Assembly: GCA_037783545.1 (NCBI GenBank)
Contig: JBBELK010000105.1
Span: 310,001 to 374,000 of the forward strand
Direction of reading: 5' to 3'
Source: Henricia sp. BOLD:AAB3569
Taxonomy: Eukaryota > Echinodermata > Asteroidea > Spinulosida > Echinasteridae
DNA: 64,000 nucleotides
Shown here: one piece after another, positions 1 to 12,233 of the stretch
Position numbering within the stretch: position 1 is the stretch's first letter
Layout of the letters: each line of letters starts with the position of its first letter
Position numbers and translations under genes: made by a program
The notes under the pieces: model-generated
Databases searched by the model: none
What the model was told of the DNA's origin: nothing
What the model saw: only the letters and a program-made list of their open reading frames with translations

Positions 1-440
1 GCTGTTTACAATCAACATTTAGATTGTTTTTTAGTTAATAATTTGTAAAATTTTTGTCTCTTCACAAAATGCTATAATTATAACAAAGGTTATGTCCAGA
101 ATCATTGGTTGTATCTCAAAATTGCACGAGTCTTTGTAAAGTGATTTTTAAGTGTGTCTTCATGACGTGTATGTATAATTTCAAGACGACTCTAAAACTC
201 CAGTTTTGTCAATACACGGTTAAAAGTACAAGACACAAGTTTCAGTTTCCTCGCATATTATAAGCATTTATTTACATAATTTCTACATTTATAATTGCAC
301 TGTATAGTCACACCATGTGTGATTTCTAGACTATATGCATTTCTGCCTTTCACCATTACTAATGCTGTGTAATATACTTATTGCATTTACCAGAAATGCC
401 ATAATTTACCAAGAGTAAATCACTACCTGGCCTGGGAGGG

Positions 441-585
441 TTGTAAAAGGTGATATGTTTGATTAGTCCCTGTGCACATAAGCTGCACAGGATTACATAC
501 TCCCCAGGGAGTTAAGGATTACGAATAATGAGCCCAATGACCAGGGGTAAAAATAGGAGAGCATCTTTGGGATGGATATAAATGG
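441..585 (+). mobile_element. SINE 3' fragment (family S2)
   Basis: Matches the 3' half of the complete copy at 22435-22777: GTTTGATTAG, ACTCCCCAGGGAG, then GACCAGGGGTAA. The tRNA-like head is missing. Confidence 0.6.
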
Positions 586-843
586 ACATGAACTTACTAT
601 AAATCGGCAAAATATACACAAAAATCACCTTATCCCCACAAGGAAAAAATAAAAATGGGAATTAAACTGTGCAAAATTCAGTTGACATAAATGGAGCTTA
701 CTGAAGTTGTCAATAATACAAGCTATGCATATTGAGCATTACAAAAGACATGTCAAGAAAATATTTTAAGGATACTGTGCAGATGCTGAACTGAAATGTA
801 CAAATATGAAAATGGGGGGAAATGCCCAATGATATGGTCGTCT

Positions 844-999
844 TATAGATCGAATCAAATAGCTGCCATCTTGTAGGGCAGCAACTTTTGATATTTAAAT
901 TGTCAGCAATGTATGTAAGCACAAAACATGCAGCCATGCATGTCTTCAAGGTACAAAGAAACTGCCCTACAAGATGGCAGCTATTCGATATGGTCTATT
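844..999. mobile_element. Inverted-repeat element family B, copy 1
   Basis: Ends are TAGCTGCCATCTTGTAGGGC and its reverse complement, flanked by TATAGA/TCTATT. The middle is AT-rich. Other copies are at 23162, 36813 and 45313. No coding capacity. Confidence 0.75.
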
Positions 1000-1405
1000 C
1001 GGGGGCTTGTGTTTATTACCATGCCCCTTTTACTGAAGAAAATCACATTGCATCACTAAAACTAAACTTTCTCTTTCAATCAGAGTATTTTGAAAGATAC
1101 TTATTAATAAACATAAGTGCCGAAGCTTAATTATTAATACTAAGTTTGAACAAAATATACAACTAATTTTCACGTTAACTAAGGCATTATATTAAGGCTG
1201 GTAGAGCATCTTGCTGCATTAATGGCAGGAAGACATAAATTACATACCAACTAAGAATACAAAAATATTGTTTTTAATACATTTTTGTCCACACACCATG
1301 TCAAGGAATCAATGTGATCCACATCCTGAAAGTTTTCAAAATAAATCAATAAATGTAACTTTTACTGACAAACAATTTATCTGACAAACAAACAAAATCA
1401 AGTGA

Positions 1406-1692
1406 CACCTGTTTCATACAGGTGCACCAGAGTTGCGGCGATCTAATTGTATTGAATCGCTCCGATTAAAATTTTGTTTCAGACCGGCATTCTTAATGCA
1501 AGCCATGCGCACACTGAAGATCGACGTCTGAAACCAGGTCGTCCTTCAGCCATTCTAACCAACTGGAACAGTCAATATTTCGACTTCTGGCAAACCAAGT
1601 CGCTCCAAATTGTTTCATACGTCGAACTCAATTAAAATTTCTGGGATAATTTAGTTTGGCGCGACTCTGGTGCGCCAGTATGAAACGGGTGT
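1406..1692. mobile_element. Inverted-repeat element, CACCTGTTTCATAC ends
   Basis: The left end (ACCTGTTTCATACAGGTGCA) is mirrored by TGCGCCAGTATGAAACGGGT at the right end, with 'CAGAGT' and 'ACTCTG' just inside. A single copy was seen in the window. Confidence 0.65.
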
Positions 1693-2363
1693 GAGCTACT
1701 GATGGGCCCAGCATTCATACACAACGTTGAATCCACCAATTAACTTTAAATAAATAATTTCAACAACAATTCTTGTTGATCACCAGTAACGAGGCCATCA
1801 TCATCAACCAAAAGTCAAATACAATTAAACAAAGAAAACAAACGGTAAAATTCAAAAATTAGCGTCCTGTTTGCTTTGACGGAATATTAGCTCGTTGTTT
1901 GCATTTAATATACATTTCTTAAAGAAACTTGTCGAAAATCAGACCTTTGAAAATTTTAAAGGCACACACGGCTTGAAAAATTTTGCATTTCCATTCCTAG
2001 TAAGGATGAAATCATCACACTGTGCATTGTAAAGAGTGTTTTCCAACCGCAACCTTTAAAATTCTGATACACATGTAGCACCAATGTTTGAAATTGAAAA
2101 ATGCAAAGAAATTTAGGGATTTCATGTTACAAAAGTCTGCTTTGGTTTCGAATCTCAATCAAAATGTTTTTCTATGGAATCATCTCAGCCTCAATCGTTG
2201 GACTTTCCTCCGTTTAGACTTCAACTTTGACCTTAAACACTCGATAAAATGAAGGTAATTGGCCTTAAAAGCTACAATGTCAAAGTTACGTGCACGTACT
2301 CACATTCCGCGTTAACTCTAAACATTTTTTAGCAATAATTTAGATAATCGTCTCAAATGACTT

Positions 2364-2720
2364 TCTGTTTTGTAAACATTAATTTTAAATATCTTTTATG
2401 CCTTTATACACTCGTACTCACTTTGCGCAATAGACAGCTGAAGTGTGACGTGGGTTGCCATGGTAATTGGCTCTAAACATCATGGCCATCGGAAAAAAGT
2501 ACCAATGCAAAAGCACAGGGACAGGGTTTAGTGATTTTGTGTAAAACCATTGCCTAGGCACTAACAATAGATGACGTAAGTTAATCTTAAAAATTTGAGC
2601 TAATCTTAAAATTTGATAGTTCTCGGACATTTTGATAGCTAGCTGAGCCAAAAGGCATTCTGTTTTGCAAACATTAATTTTTTAATATTTGTTTATTCCT
2701 TTATACACATGTACTCACTT
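2364..2720. repeat. Diverged direct duplication
   Basis: The segment 'CTGTTTTGTAAACATTAATT...CTTTATACAC' at 2364-2430 recurs at 2657-2720 with substitutions. The interval (2431-2656) also shares 'TTTTGATAGC' with the following sequence, suggesting a local tandem duplication of about 290 bp. Confidence 0.55.
2692..2697 (-). terminator. Candidate poly(A) signal for SSX2IP
   Basis: AATAAA on the minus strand, about 160 nt beyond the SSX2IP stop codon. It lies inside a locally duplicated segment and is unsupported by transcript data. Confidence 0.35.
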
Positions 2721-2854
2721 TAAAAGCAATTAGAGATATTCTCGATAATTTTGATAGCCAAGTCACTCTTTAGTAAGTTTAACAACAATAATTGTCATCA
2801 CAGGAATACCTTAGGAATGTTAACATACATTCAATATTTTCATTTTCTTTGTCA

Positions 2855-5800
2855 CTACCTCTTTCCAGTGTCACCTTTCTTAGCGCGATGTCCATAATGC
2901 GGTGTGTTCCGTCTGCGTTCCTCAGACCTGCCGCTATTTTTGCCTGGCGTTGCCGTGCAACTACCACCACCGCTGCTATTCGTCTGTTTGGTTCGTCTGG
3001 TGCCTGTACTACTGCTTTGACTGCATACTGAACGAGGAGTGGCGGCCCCTGAGCGTGGGGTACTGGTGCCAGACCGGTCTGTGTCTGAGTAGTAGCTGGG
3101 TGCATGTAGACTCTCTCTTGAACTGAATTAAAAACAATCAAAATAGTCAATGCAAAAAAAACAGAGATGCGCATGTGGAACGATAACATAACTGCTCTCA
3201 AAATGCATTACAAACTACGATGGGTCGGTTTGCGACGTCACTTATGATGTGCCTTACAACTGTTTTATGACTCGGGTTTTTATATGTAAATCATGTGACA
3301 ATAGATACACAAAGTTCCTACTCATGCATGACACACAGTAACAATGTGGTTGCACTAGTTGCCCCCTAAGATGACCGACGTGCAAAGAGTCTATAACAAT
3401 TCCTAAAATGTGAAAGATCAAACAAGAAATATTGGCAACTTACGAGTTGATACACTCTCCTCGGTCTGGGATAAGTTTCAAGGCGCGGTACAGCTCTACT
3501 GTTGTTGGAGTATTGATGACCGTTCGTTGTCCAATTGGGGTTCTGTCCTTGGGTGGAGTTGATGGTGTGTTGAGTTCGGACGGAAAGCCTGATGGACCTA
3601 TAGGAATCAATCAATACAAAGGCTTGGAAAAATTTTCATGAAAATTTAGTTAACAGGGGCAAATTTTGTGCAAAATTCAATGGGATAATCCTGTGAGTGT
3701 CTGCTGTAAACATCACATACTTGCTCATGAATATGTAGATTGATATTAGCATAAAAATGCAAAAATGAGTCTGATGTCACAGAGTCTAGAGTCACGTTTT
3801 CGCGACCATAAGCAGCAAAATGTTTTTGACATAATCACTGGTTTGAGCTTCATCACATTAAATTATTTTGTGAAATGTCAGCAACGCGGACGTTGCAACT
3901 ATTCGCCGCAGGTTACAGTGTCTTTGTGCACTCGTCTATAAAAAGCTGGGTACCAAATGTTGGCGAACGTTGCAAACATTTGCTATGTTCGCGTGTTTGG
4001 AACGCGGCCCATTACCTAACACACTGGACCAACGGCTTTTCATCCCTTCCAAAGGATGGAGCAAGTGTGGTTGAGTGCATTGCCTAAGGGCACAGGTACC
4101 GCAGCCGGATTCGAACCCGCAACCCCAAGTTTTCACCCATGATTGCGAGTCAATGACCCAAACCACTCGTCCACGGTACCCAACTATGCGATAGCGGACT
4201 CATTTTTTTGCAGAACTGATCAGATGACATTTCTTGAGACACCTACTGCTTGATGTATTGATTGACTTGGGAGGTCTAAGCGGCGGTGACGTGCCCTGGG
4301 TGCCTGGGCTTAGCATCAATTGTTGCTGAAGGAAATTACCACGCTCTTCTTCAAACTTTTTTCTCTGAAACGAACAACATTTTACAAGGCTTAGTACATG
4401 TATTTGAAAATTTTAACTAATTAATGACATTTTCGGTAATTGGACAGTGAGGGAATGGCTGAAACAGAAGTGTGACGTCAGTTACATGTACAACGGTACG
4501 TAACTAGGTCTGAACATTTTATCTTAATCTGAAATGCAGGGAAACAGTTTAGTGTAGATGATCTTAGTGTAGATGATCTTAGAAACATAATAGATGACGT
4601 TCTCACTTTAGTACTCTATTATTCAGATGTTTTATTTAAGTGGATTTTAAAAATTAAACACATGGTTTGTCTCATCTTATTCAACGTGTCAGTAGAATTT
4701 TATTCAATAGACCACTTTCACAGACAGCCACCTTCGTAGGAAAAATACAACTGCGTATTCAACGCCATCAGGTATGCGTATGCACATCATGGAAAATACG
4801 AACACGAGTTGCTCAATATTTGTTCAAAATACGGCGCAGCTGATGCGTGTCACAAACATTTACGCTCAAGATCCTGATGCACGTGGCAATCTGTAGGAAG
4901 TGACGTCATTTGAGAGAGGTCCATAGCAAGATTCAAATATCATCTTCCATCCCACCTGATGGTAAAGTTTAACTTATTTCACCGATGTTTACCTCATGGC
5001 CCAGTCTAATGGCAGCATCAGTAAAGCTTCTTCGCTCCTTCTCAAACGTAGCTTTCTGCTGATAAAACATCCTCTTCTCCTCCGCAATACTTTCCTTCTC
5101 CTCAAGGAACTGAGAGTCCTTCAATAGACCTAACAGGCTGTCGTCCATGTTGGTGTCCTGCACAGACTGGGGGAAAAGAGCACAACGTGAATTGGGACCC
5201 GGTGGGTCTACGATTGGACTTCGTAGTCGGACCGTAGTCAAACCTAGCCAGGCCGTACTCAAACCTAGTGACCCGTAGTCAATCCTTACTAACCGTCTTT
5301 AATCGGCAACGTGTCTCGGTGGAATTTTGGGTGCAATACTTTGCTGTGATCAACTGGGAAGAAATTGAAATTGTAGTGAAACCTAGCAGGACCCTACTAG
5401 CCTGTAGTGGACCCCTAGGCCACCGGCATAGCCGTAGTGGGCCGTAGGGGGCCCCTAGTGCCACCTTGCACAATCCTATTGAAGCCGGCACACTGCTGTT
5501 GCTTCTTGGGGGCATTGGACTTCCCTTAGACTTCCCGGCTCTCTTCCTGGCATTCCTTGGTATGATCGTGAGATCAGGAAGTCATCCCGGTTTGAAGCCA
5601 AACCCGTGGTTGACTGTTAAACACAAGGACGCACCGGGGGCATACTGGGACGCAACACCGGGAATGTGAAACAGGATCTTAGTCAGTAATCTGTATACCC
5701 AAAAAAGGGTCAATCTTGGATTCTTGTTAGTTCGTTTCCAAGGTGATATTCAAGCACCGACCTGTAAAACTTGCTCTTGTTGCTCAATGATATCATGATA

Positions 5801-8800
5801 CATCTTGACTTGATCCTTGAGTCTTGTGACCTCTCCTTCTAAGATCTGCGGCTTGGAGCCTGATGGGCTGTTGTTACGGCTGCTGTCGACGCTGTTGGTT
5901 CCGCCAGCATTCTCCTTGTTCTCGCCGCTGCTTACAGCCAGTTGCTGCTGCTGCTGCTGCTGCTGCTGGGTACAATTAGATTATCATGAGTAAGTTGCAA
6001 GAAATGCAACAATTCCGATTGTAAGTTTGTATTGATCACGTTCACAGACGCCATCTTCGTAGGAAAAAATGCTACTGCATATTAAACGCCATAAACTACG
6101 CGCACGCACATGCTGGAACATGTTCCAAACACACGCGCGTGTTGTTCGAAATTTGTTCGAGATATGGCGCAACCGATGCGCGTCACAAAAAAATACGCTC
6201 AAAATCATGATGCATGTTGCAATTTGTAGGAAGTGACATCATTTGAACGTAATCAATTGTGTAAATGCAGGGTGCAAGAAAATTGTGAGTAAAATTACTT
6301 TTATTGTACCAAATTTTATTCTGTGCTTTTTTTCTTTTGAATATAGGTCAATTATTTTCTTGTGAACATGTAAAATGGTACTTAATATAGATATCGCGGC
6401 GGTAATAATGGCAACAGCACCAGCGTAGACATGTGTGCTATACAAGAATCCACCATTATTAATAATCTAAAACAATTCTAATGAACTTGAAGCACTTTTC
6501 TCTATACACCCCCTCCCTCCCCCTCACAAAGCCACACCCCTTTGTCACACTCCTCTTGTAAACGCACCTGTTGTTGTTGTTCCTTCTCCATGCGTTGGAT
6601 GCGTTCTCGTAGTTTCTGCCATTTCTGTTTGAGACTGGTCTCGATGCCTTCTCGTACCATCTCAAACGGCATCTGGAAGTGACCGTGACTCAACTCGTCA
6701 ACCGACGAGTCGTCCACCGACGTCGCATCGTCATCATTGTCGCTGTTGGTATTCAGACTGGACAGCTGCGAGGCATATTCAATATAACATCAATTTAGCC
6801 TATTACCAACAGTGTTATATTATAATACATGTACATTGTATTTATTCACTGAAGAAACTAGATAGATTGCTGGGGCGCTATCGAGCTTGTGCCAATGACG
6901 TCATTTTGGGAGTCAAATAATGCCGCGTCATTGTGGAAGCTATGTGCGTGCACGTTGTGTGTGTCCATAGCATGCGTAACGCGCTATACTATAAGGCTCC
7001 CATTGGTGAATTAAACCGCGTTACGCCCACTACACACAACGCGCACACACACAATGCTCATGCACATCGCTTCCACAATGGCATATTCGCACATGTTCGA
7101 AAGGGGTCAACAGGGTGTAATAGGCAGGGTGGTTTCAAGCAGCACAGTGACTAAACATGCTTAGTATACGACAGCTTGTACAATTTTGTATGCTCTTTTA
7201 TGCAAGCAACCTGTCAGTAGGTAATAATTTAGAAATTGGGCCAAATTCTCTTTTAGCTCCTTTAGATAAAAGTACGATAAACTGTCTTGCTCAAGAGCAC
7301 ATACCACGACCAGTGATGGGCTGAGTTTGAGCCCACAATCCAGCCAATTAACATATGGGTCTGTCCACAGTAATGGAGTACATTTGAAAAATAAGTCAAT
7401 AATTCCATTCAGATGTCTTTAGTTTATCTCAGAATTAAAAAAATGTCCTTGTTTTGTTCTCAGGAGATAACTTTTGCCAAAAAAGGTAAGAAATTGCTGC
7501 CACAACATACATTTTTGAAAAGCAAGTGTACAAATTTTCCTATTACGTAGGTAACGTGGACAGACAATTTTGTAACATTTTTTTCCGTCTTTGTTACATG
7601 CGTAATAGGAAAATTTGTGCACGAGGTTTTCACAAATGTATGTTGTAGGACTATTTTTCTTACTCCTTGGTGAAAAAGTTATTTCCTCAGTTTAGCTTGT
7701 TAATTTAAAGATAAAATTAAGACATTGTTACAGAAATGTACCCCATTACTGTGGACAGACCCATATAGTAACACAAGTTTGGTGCAAAATACCACAAGAC
7801 CATAAGACCTTTACAGACACCACTGAGTGGCGGAGGTTATTTAAAAAGCCTTTCACTCACCAGTGCCGTGTCTCCCCTTCGGTTTAGCAGATCCACTAAC
7901 TCTTTCTGCATGTTGCTGAGGGACTCTCGCAGGACTTGATTCTCAAGCATCATTTCCTTCTGTCGCTCTTCGTAGTTGGTGATGATCAGACGATACATCT
8001 CCTCCTCGTGTCTTGAAGGAGGGAAATGGTAAAGATGAGAATCTAAGACTTTGCAGAATCATGAGAAAAAGTTGTCATTTTAAGGACAAAGTTTAAAAAT
8101 TTTTAGTAATAAATCGCTTCAATTCCACTTACTTTGTACCAGTTTTTCCCGTTTTCCACGTAGCTCTTTTTCCATCTGCCCTCTGCAGCGAGTTTAGAAT
8201 ATCCATGCCTACGACAAAAATCATGAGAAATAATCTAACAAAACATTCACGATATATTTTTTATTCAGAGCACTCGTAGGATACGACACTTCAACAATTT
8301 GATGTCCCACCCTACCCCTGACACCCCACCCATCCCCCCTCTTCGCTACATCCCTTACCTATTCTTCTCTCCTGGTTCTTATCGGTAAGAAGCTGGTGAA
8401 TCCTTTCCTTCATCTTATTTGCCTCCCGTTCTTTCTTCTTCAAGTCGTGTTTAAACTGCGTGTCTCGATGTTTGACGATACCCTCGAGCTTCTTCAACTA
8501 GAAGCATGAAATTCAAAAATTTAAGAAAGTTAAGAAAACAAATTACATTGTCTCATCGAAATGTACAAGACAATATGCATTTGTGCTACCAAAGAATGAT
8601 AAATTCTAATAAGTCTACCATCGGTCGGGGGATCAAATTTTTTGTTATCTTTTCCACAAAAACTGTACAAATGAAAATCTCAGTTGTAAGTACTCTTCAC
8701 AAATTGTACTGGGGCCTTCTATTTTCCCCCAACATTTTCTTGATCGTAAAAACACACTTTTAATCTTCAACTCACACCCAAGAAAGAAACCAAGTTAACT

Positions 8801-11800
8801 GGTCATCATCATGGCCGACAAGAGATTCCGTAATTGACCCCTGACCTCACCTCTTCTCGTACGGTCTTGAGTTTGACGGCCAGCGTCTTATTTTGGTTCA
8901 TCTGTTGTCGTTCTTTCTCAGCCAAAGCCACGTTGTCCCTCTCAAGTTGCTCTATTCGCTCCTTGAGTCGGCCGTGGGTGCCCTGCAGGTGCTCTAGGTC
9001 CGAGTCGGACCGCATCTGTCTGTAAAGTGAAATCAAACAGGTGCATTTATGCTCCTGTTATGTTCATTGTAATAGAGCATGTGCACAGTGCTTAAGTCAT
9101 TAACTTGAAAATGTTACCCCAGATCACTAAGATCAATTAATATTCCTTAAACCTTCTCAGCTTTTTGGGAGTACATGTATGCAGCTCTGACTGCATATTA
9201 TGTGCTCAGTGGCTAATCAAAAACAGTTTAATGCTGATGGGGAGAAGAAACTTATGGTAAAGTACCTTGCTTAAGAACACATCACAAATTTAGCAAACTC
9301 ATTTGCTTCCAAAAGATAATTCAGGTTCTTAAGCAAATCAGTACGTAGTATGTGAAATGAATTATTCTCTGCAAACTTTGTTTAGCAATAAAATATGCCG
9401 ACCAGTTTTATGACCTAAGATAACCTTAGTCTGCGATGACTCTGTGCATGACTCTATGCATTTCAAGGGTTAATGAAGACTGGGTTCTAGACCTCACCTA
9501 GCCTCCAGTTCTTCCCGTTTGCGTACATGCTGCTGATGTCTCTGTGTGAGCTCATAACAGCAGTTGACTAATTGCACGATATCGAATGCCCCGGACGTAC
9601 CGCGATCAGAGGTATACAGAGAAGGGTATCCTAGTACTGTCATCTCCTGTCAAATCAATCAATAATAATCAATTCATCAATTCATCAATTCATTAATTCA
9701 TCAATTCATTAATTCATCAATTCATCAATTCATCAATTCATCAATTCATGTATCGGCACTGTGATCAGCACTATGTTTGGATCAATCACTTGTTGGCAGA
9801 CTACTACCTACAGTAGATTTCACCGAAAGATTGGTAAAAGGCTGGGATTGTTTATAGTGGGATTTCCGGTAAAATCAATAAATACTAAATGAATCATGTT
9901 TTCAAATTTGCATGTCAATCATCTATTACACTGTAAAATTGGCAGTTAAATTCTCCAATAATCTAATACTACTGTTTATATGCAGTTTCAAATTCTGCAA
10001 AAATCAGTGAATATACTGGTACAAGATGCATTTAAGACACCAGTTATGAGAATAATTTCACAAACTATCCCTTGGCAGTACTCAGTAATGACAATTATTA
10101 TATAAAATTTTGCAGACACCGTGCGTTTCTGTTACTGTGCAGCACAGAGCCCAGATTCGATGTGCGTGCACGTTAGGCGCACCACGAACACACGGGTGAT
10201 ATGAGAATATACCGCACTCGTCATAAAAATACCGAACTCGCCTTCGGCTCGTTCCGTATTTTCATGACTAGTGCGGTATATTCTCATATCACCCTCAAAG
10301 CCATCCAATATTATATAAATGTTTTGGCAGCACTAAGGGATCTGACAAGAGAAATAATTGTAAATACTGCACAGCCAAATGCCCTTTGCCATTTGTGATA
10401 ACTAGCCTGATATCAAAAGCAATTTTTCAACGCTGACGTCGAAGTATATTTATTTAGGGAATGCCTCAATATTTATTTATAAGTAATTATATCTAAGTTG
10501 TAGTGGCAGTAAATTATAATATGATTTGGTACAAAAATGACACACCAACTAAACAGAAATCATACTGTAACTTTAACCCACACCGAAACCAAACATTTGC
10601 CATTAATAAATGTTGTTGGCTTTTGGCAAAAACATTTACTGTATATGTAGTTTTACAGAAACATCTCAAAACAATCAAACTTGCTTAACAAAACAAAGCT
10701 CAAATTAAAGTGTTGTCCCTTCCCTTAAGAATTCATTCCCATCACAGATAAAAACCAATACATTTAACCATGCTTAATTCAAAACTGTGCTTGGTTCAAC
10801 ATTTGAGCAAGCTCTTGAGGGACTTGTCAAAATATCACTATGTTAGGGAAGTGAAGTGTACATCACTGATGCTTTCTTAGATTTCCGAGTCAGAACCGCC
10901 GATGGAGAAAACTTGTTTGAAATACGGTAAGAGAGCATCTGGCCTAAGATATGTACTGGATTTTGGCCAAGGGAAATACACTACACCTATATGAACACGT
11001 TTTGGAGAGGAAATGATTAGGGGCATAGGATATGATGGTAGTCTGCGTCACTAAACCACAGGAAGTACATTGGAGTTTCACTGTGGGTATACGAGAGCCC
11101 TTCTAGTACAGATATTCAATTGTCGGTACTTTGACCGAGTTGCAAGTCAGAACATGCAGCAGCTTAAAGGGATGGAACAAATTCAATGTCGCTACAGAGC
11201 TGAAAACACCTTTTAGCAAATGGAAATGCCTTTATGTTGCTGCCAAGTACAGATTAAGTGGTGTTCCAGTGTTCTCCACTGCCGGTTTTGTCCGGGGGCG
11301 CCGCCCGGACAAAATCCTCAGAGGTACCGTTAGCGCCCGGACAAAAATCTGCCGCCCGCACAAAAATCTTGGCCGCCCGGACAAAAAAATAATAAATGTC
11401 TCCCCTAAAACACTCTGAAAGTACAGCCGATTCATTCCAAAATGAGGCGTAAATTCACCAAACATGATTCGGTAGCCACTGGTGTCATTATCGCTCATTT
11501 ACCACGCATATCAATCGGATCGGCGACCCAATTCCACATCGATAACGGCCATGACAGTAGCATGCATGTTGAACAGCGCCCTCAATAGACAAAGATGTTA
11601 ACCGGCCTCTTGAGGGCGGTGCATGCCAAGCATTGTGCCGCTATGTACGGCCGGGTGGGTTTTTTTTTTTTATTGCGTGCGTGCGTGCAACACCCCCCCC
11701 CACCCCCCTGCCCCACCACACTGCTGGCATGTCGGTTCTTTTTTAGAATGTCTTAAAAAATGTAACACCTTGTTGCACTCACTACACAAGTTTTGGAATT

Positions 11801-12208
11801 CATATTATATCAGCCTGATTTACGTGTATTGTGCATGGATGGAAATCCTCCCAAATAAAAATTAAAATCTCTCACCTGATCCAGATATGATACACAGTGT
11901 TCCAGGTTGTCTTTATTGCAAAACGAAGGTCCGTATGTTAGCGAGATTCTCCGCTCTTTTGGAGGCGAGGTGAGAACCAGCCCAGACCGAATGCTGTGGT
12001 GCATTGTGGGATGCAATGTCGTGTCAGGACAGCTGGTTGACGACGTCATGGTGTGATTCCGCAGGTACTTGGAGACAAAGTCATCGTGGGTTTTGCCAGT
12101 ATGGCTGCTGGTGATGGGTGTGTGGCTGGGAGGGGCATAGCTGAGAGGGGCGTGGCCTCGGCTCCATTGGTAGAAGGCAGAGGGATTCTGTGTGTCCCAG
12201 CCTGCCAT
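2855..12208 (-). CDS. SSX2IP: SSX2IP (ADIP/Msd1), afadin- and alpha-actinin-binding protein, 12 coding exons
   Basis: Coding exons in transcript order: 12208-11876, 9646-9498, 9019-8851, 8497-8359, 8208-8133, 8011-7861, 6765-6568, 5965-5762, 5166-4993, 4364-4247, 3597-3444, 3122-2855. They sum to 2133 nt (710 aa plus TAG) in one frame. The family links afadin and alpha-actinin at adherens junctions and acts at centriolar satellites in microtubule anchoring and ciliogenesis. Family blocks seen: FCNKDNLEHCVSYLDQ with EMTVLGYPSLY across the first junction, KKKEREANKMKERIHQL, MDILNSLQRADGKR, and KATFEKERRSFTDAAIRLGHE. Residues about 160-540 are mostly coiled coil; the tail is rich in Ser, Pro and Thr. 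A 12-Gln run (residues about 402-413) spans the exon 7/8 junction. Human SSX2IP is 614 aa; the excess is mainly in the N-terminal arm and the tail. The ATG at 12208 is the first in-frame Met after a strong acceptor at 12234, so an upstream noncoding exon must exist. Exon edges were read by eye. Confidence 0.95.
3287..3394. mobile_element. Family C element, partial copy in SSX2IP intron
   Basis: Shares 'CATGTGACAATAGAT', 'CCTACTCATGCATGACACAC' and 'GTGCAAAGAGTCTATA' with the copies at 51299 and 62350; the left terminal repeat is lost. Confidence 0.55.
4008..4180 (-). mobile_element. tRNA-Ser-like SINE (family S1)
   Basis: On the minus strand it opens GGTACCGTGGACGAGTGGTT with an A-box-like GAGTGGTT and carries the B-box-like GGTTCGAATCC, then the shared tail GGATGAAAAGCCGTTGGTCC. 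Its closest relative is at 20439-20681. Confidence 0.75.
4553..4583. repeat. 15-bp word repeated in tandem
   Basis: 'TAGATGATCTTAG' occurs twice, 15 bp apart, in an SSX2IP intron. Confidence 0.6.
4706..4925. mobile_element. Inverted-repeat element family F, copy 1
   Basis: Starts ATAGACCACTTTCACAGACA and ends GTGACGTCATTTG...GGTCCATA. Its interior (CTTCGTAGGAAAAATAC, GATGCGTGTCACAAA) is shared with 6031-6250. Confidence 0.65.
6031..6250. mobile_element. Inverted-repeat element family F, copy 2
   Basis: Same interior as 4706-4925 (ATCTTCGTAGGAAAAAATGC, GATGCGCGTCACAAA, GTAGGAAGTGACATCATTTG) with about 20% divergence. Lies in an SSX2IP intron. Confidence 0.65.
6871..7110. mobile_element. Long inverted-repeat element family D, copy 1
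   Basis: Contains GAGTCAAATAATGCCGCGTC and a nearly mirrored right half around an ACGC/GCGT-rich core. Reappears in opposite orientation at 47164-47416. Confidence 0.7.
7354..7766. mobile_element. 413-bp terminal-inverted-repeat element in SSX2IP intron
   Basis: Ends ATATGGGTCTGTCCACAGTA and TACTGTGGACAGACCCATAT are perfect inverses. Internal 'GTACAAATTTTCCTATTACG' is also mirrored. A diverged relative is at 33611-34067. Confidence 0.8.
9150..9300 (-). mobile_element. SINE remnant (family S2)
   Basis: Shares 'GTGCTCAGTGGCTAATC' and 'AAGTACCTTGCTTAAGAACA' with the S2 body. The tRNA-like head is not recognisable. Confidence 0.45.
9656..9749. repeat. AATTCATCA minisatellite
   Basis: About nine tandem 9-bp units AATTCATCA/AATTCATTA abut exon 2 of SSX2IP; the array starts about 10 bp upstream of that exon's acceptor. 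Confidence 0.85.
10194..10295. repeat. 102-bp palindrome
   Basis: GGGTGATATGAGAATATACC is mirrored at the end by GGTATATTCTCATATCACCC. The arms meet near GCCTTCGGC with few mismatches. Lies in the first long SSX2IP intron. It may be a foldback element. Confidence 0.75.
11278..11390. repeat. GCCCGGACAAAA repeats
   Basis: Several copies of GCCCGGACAAAA lie beside one inverted copy (TTTTGTCCGGG) in an SSX2IP intron, forming a local GC-rich hairpin. Confidence 0.55.
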
Positions 12209-12233
12209 TGTCGAACGGCTCCCCAGACCTTAG
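12209..12233 (-). other. SSX2IP: SSX2IP 5'UTR part with 3' splice acceptor
   Basis: Read on the minus strand, a pyrimidine-rich tract ends in TTCAACAG at 12241-12234, followed by 25 nt before the start codon. This indicates that the first coding exon is not the transcript's first exon. A candidate upstream donor is in the inverted duplication (GT at 16930-16929). Confidence 0.6.

Larger units (their letters stand above)
1..2854. other. Region downstream of SSX2IP, no gene seen
   Basis: No coding exon recognised. It holds a SINE tail (441-585), a 'GAATAGC' element (844-999), an inverted-repeat element (1406-1692) and a direct duplication (2364-2430 against 2657-2720). The SSX2IP 3'UTR presumably occupies its right edge. 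Confidence 0.6.
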
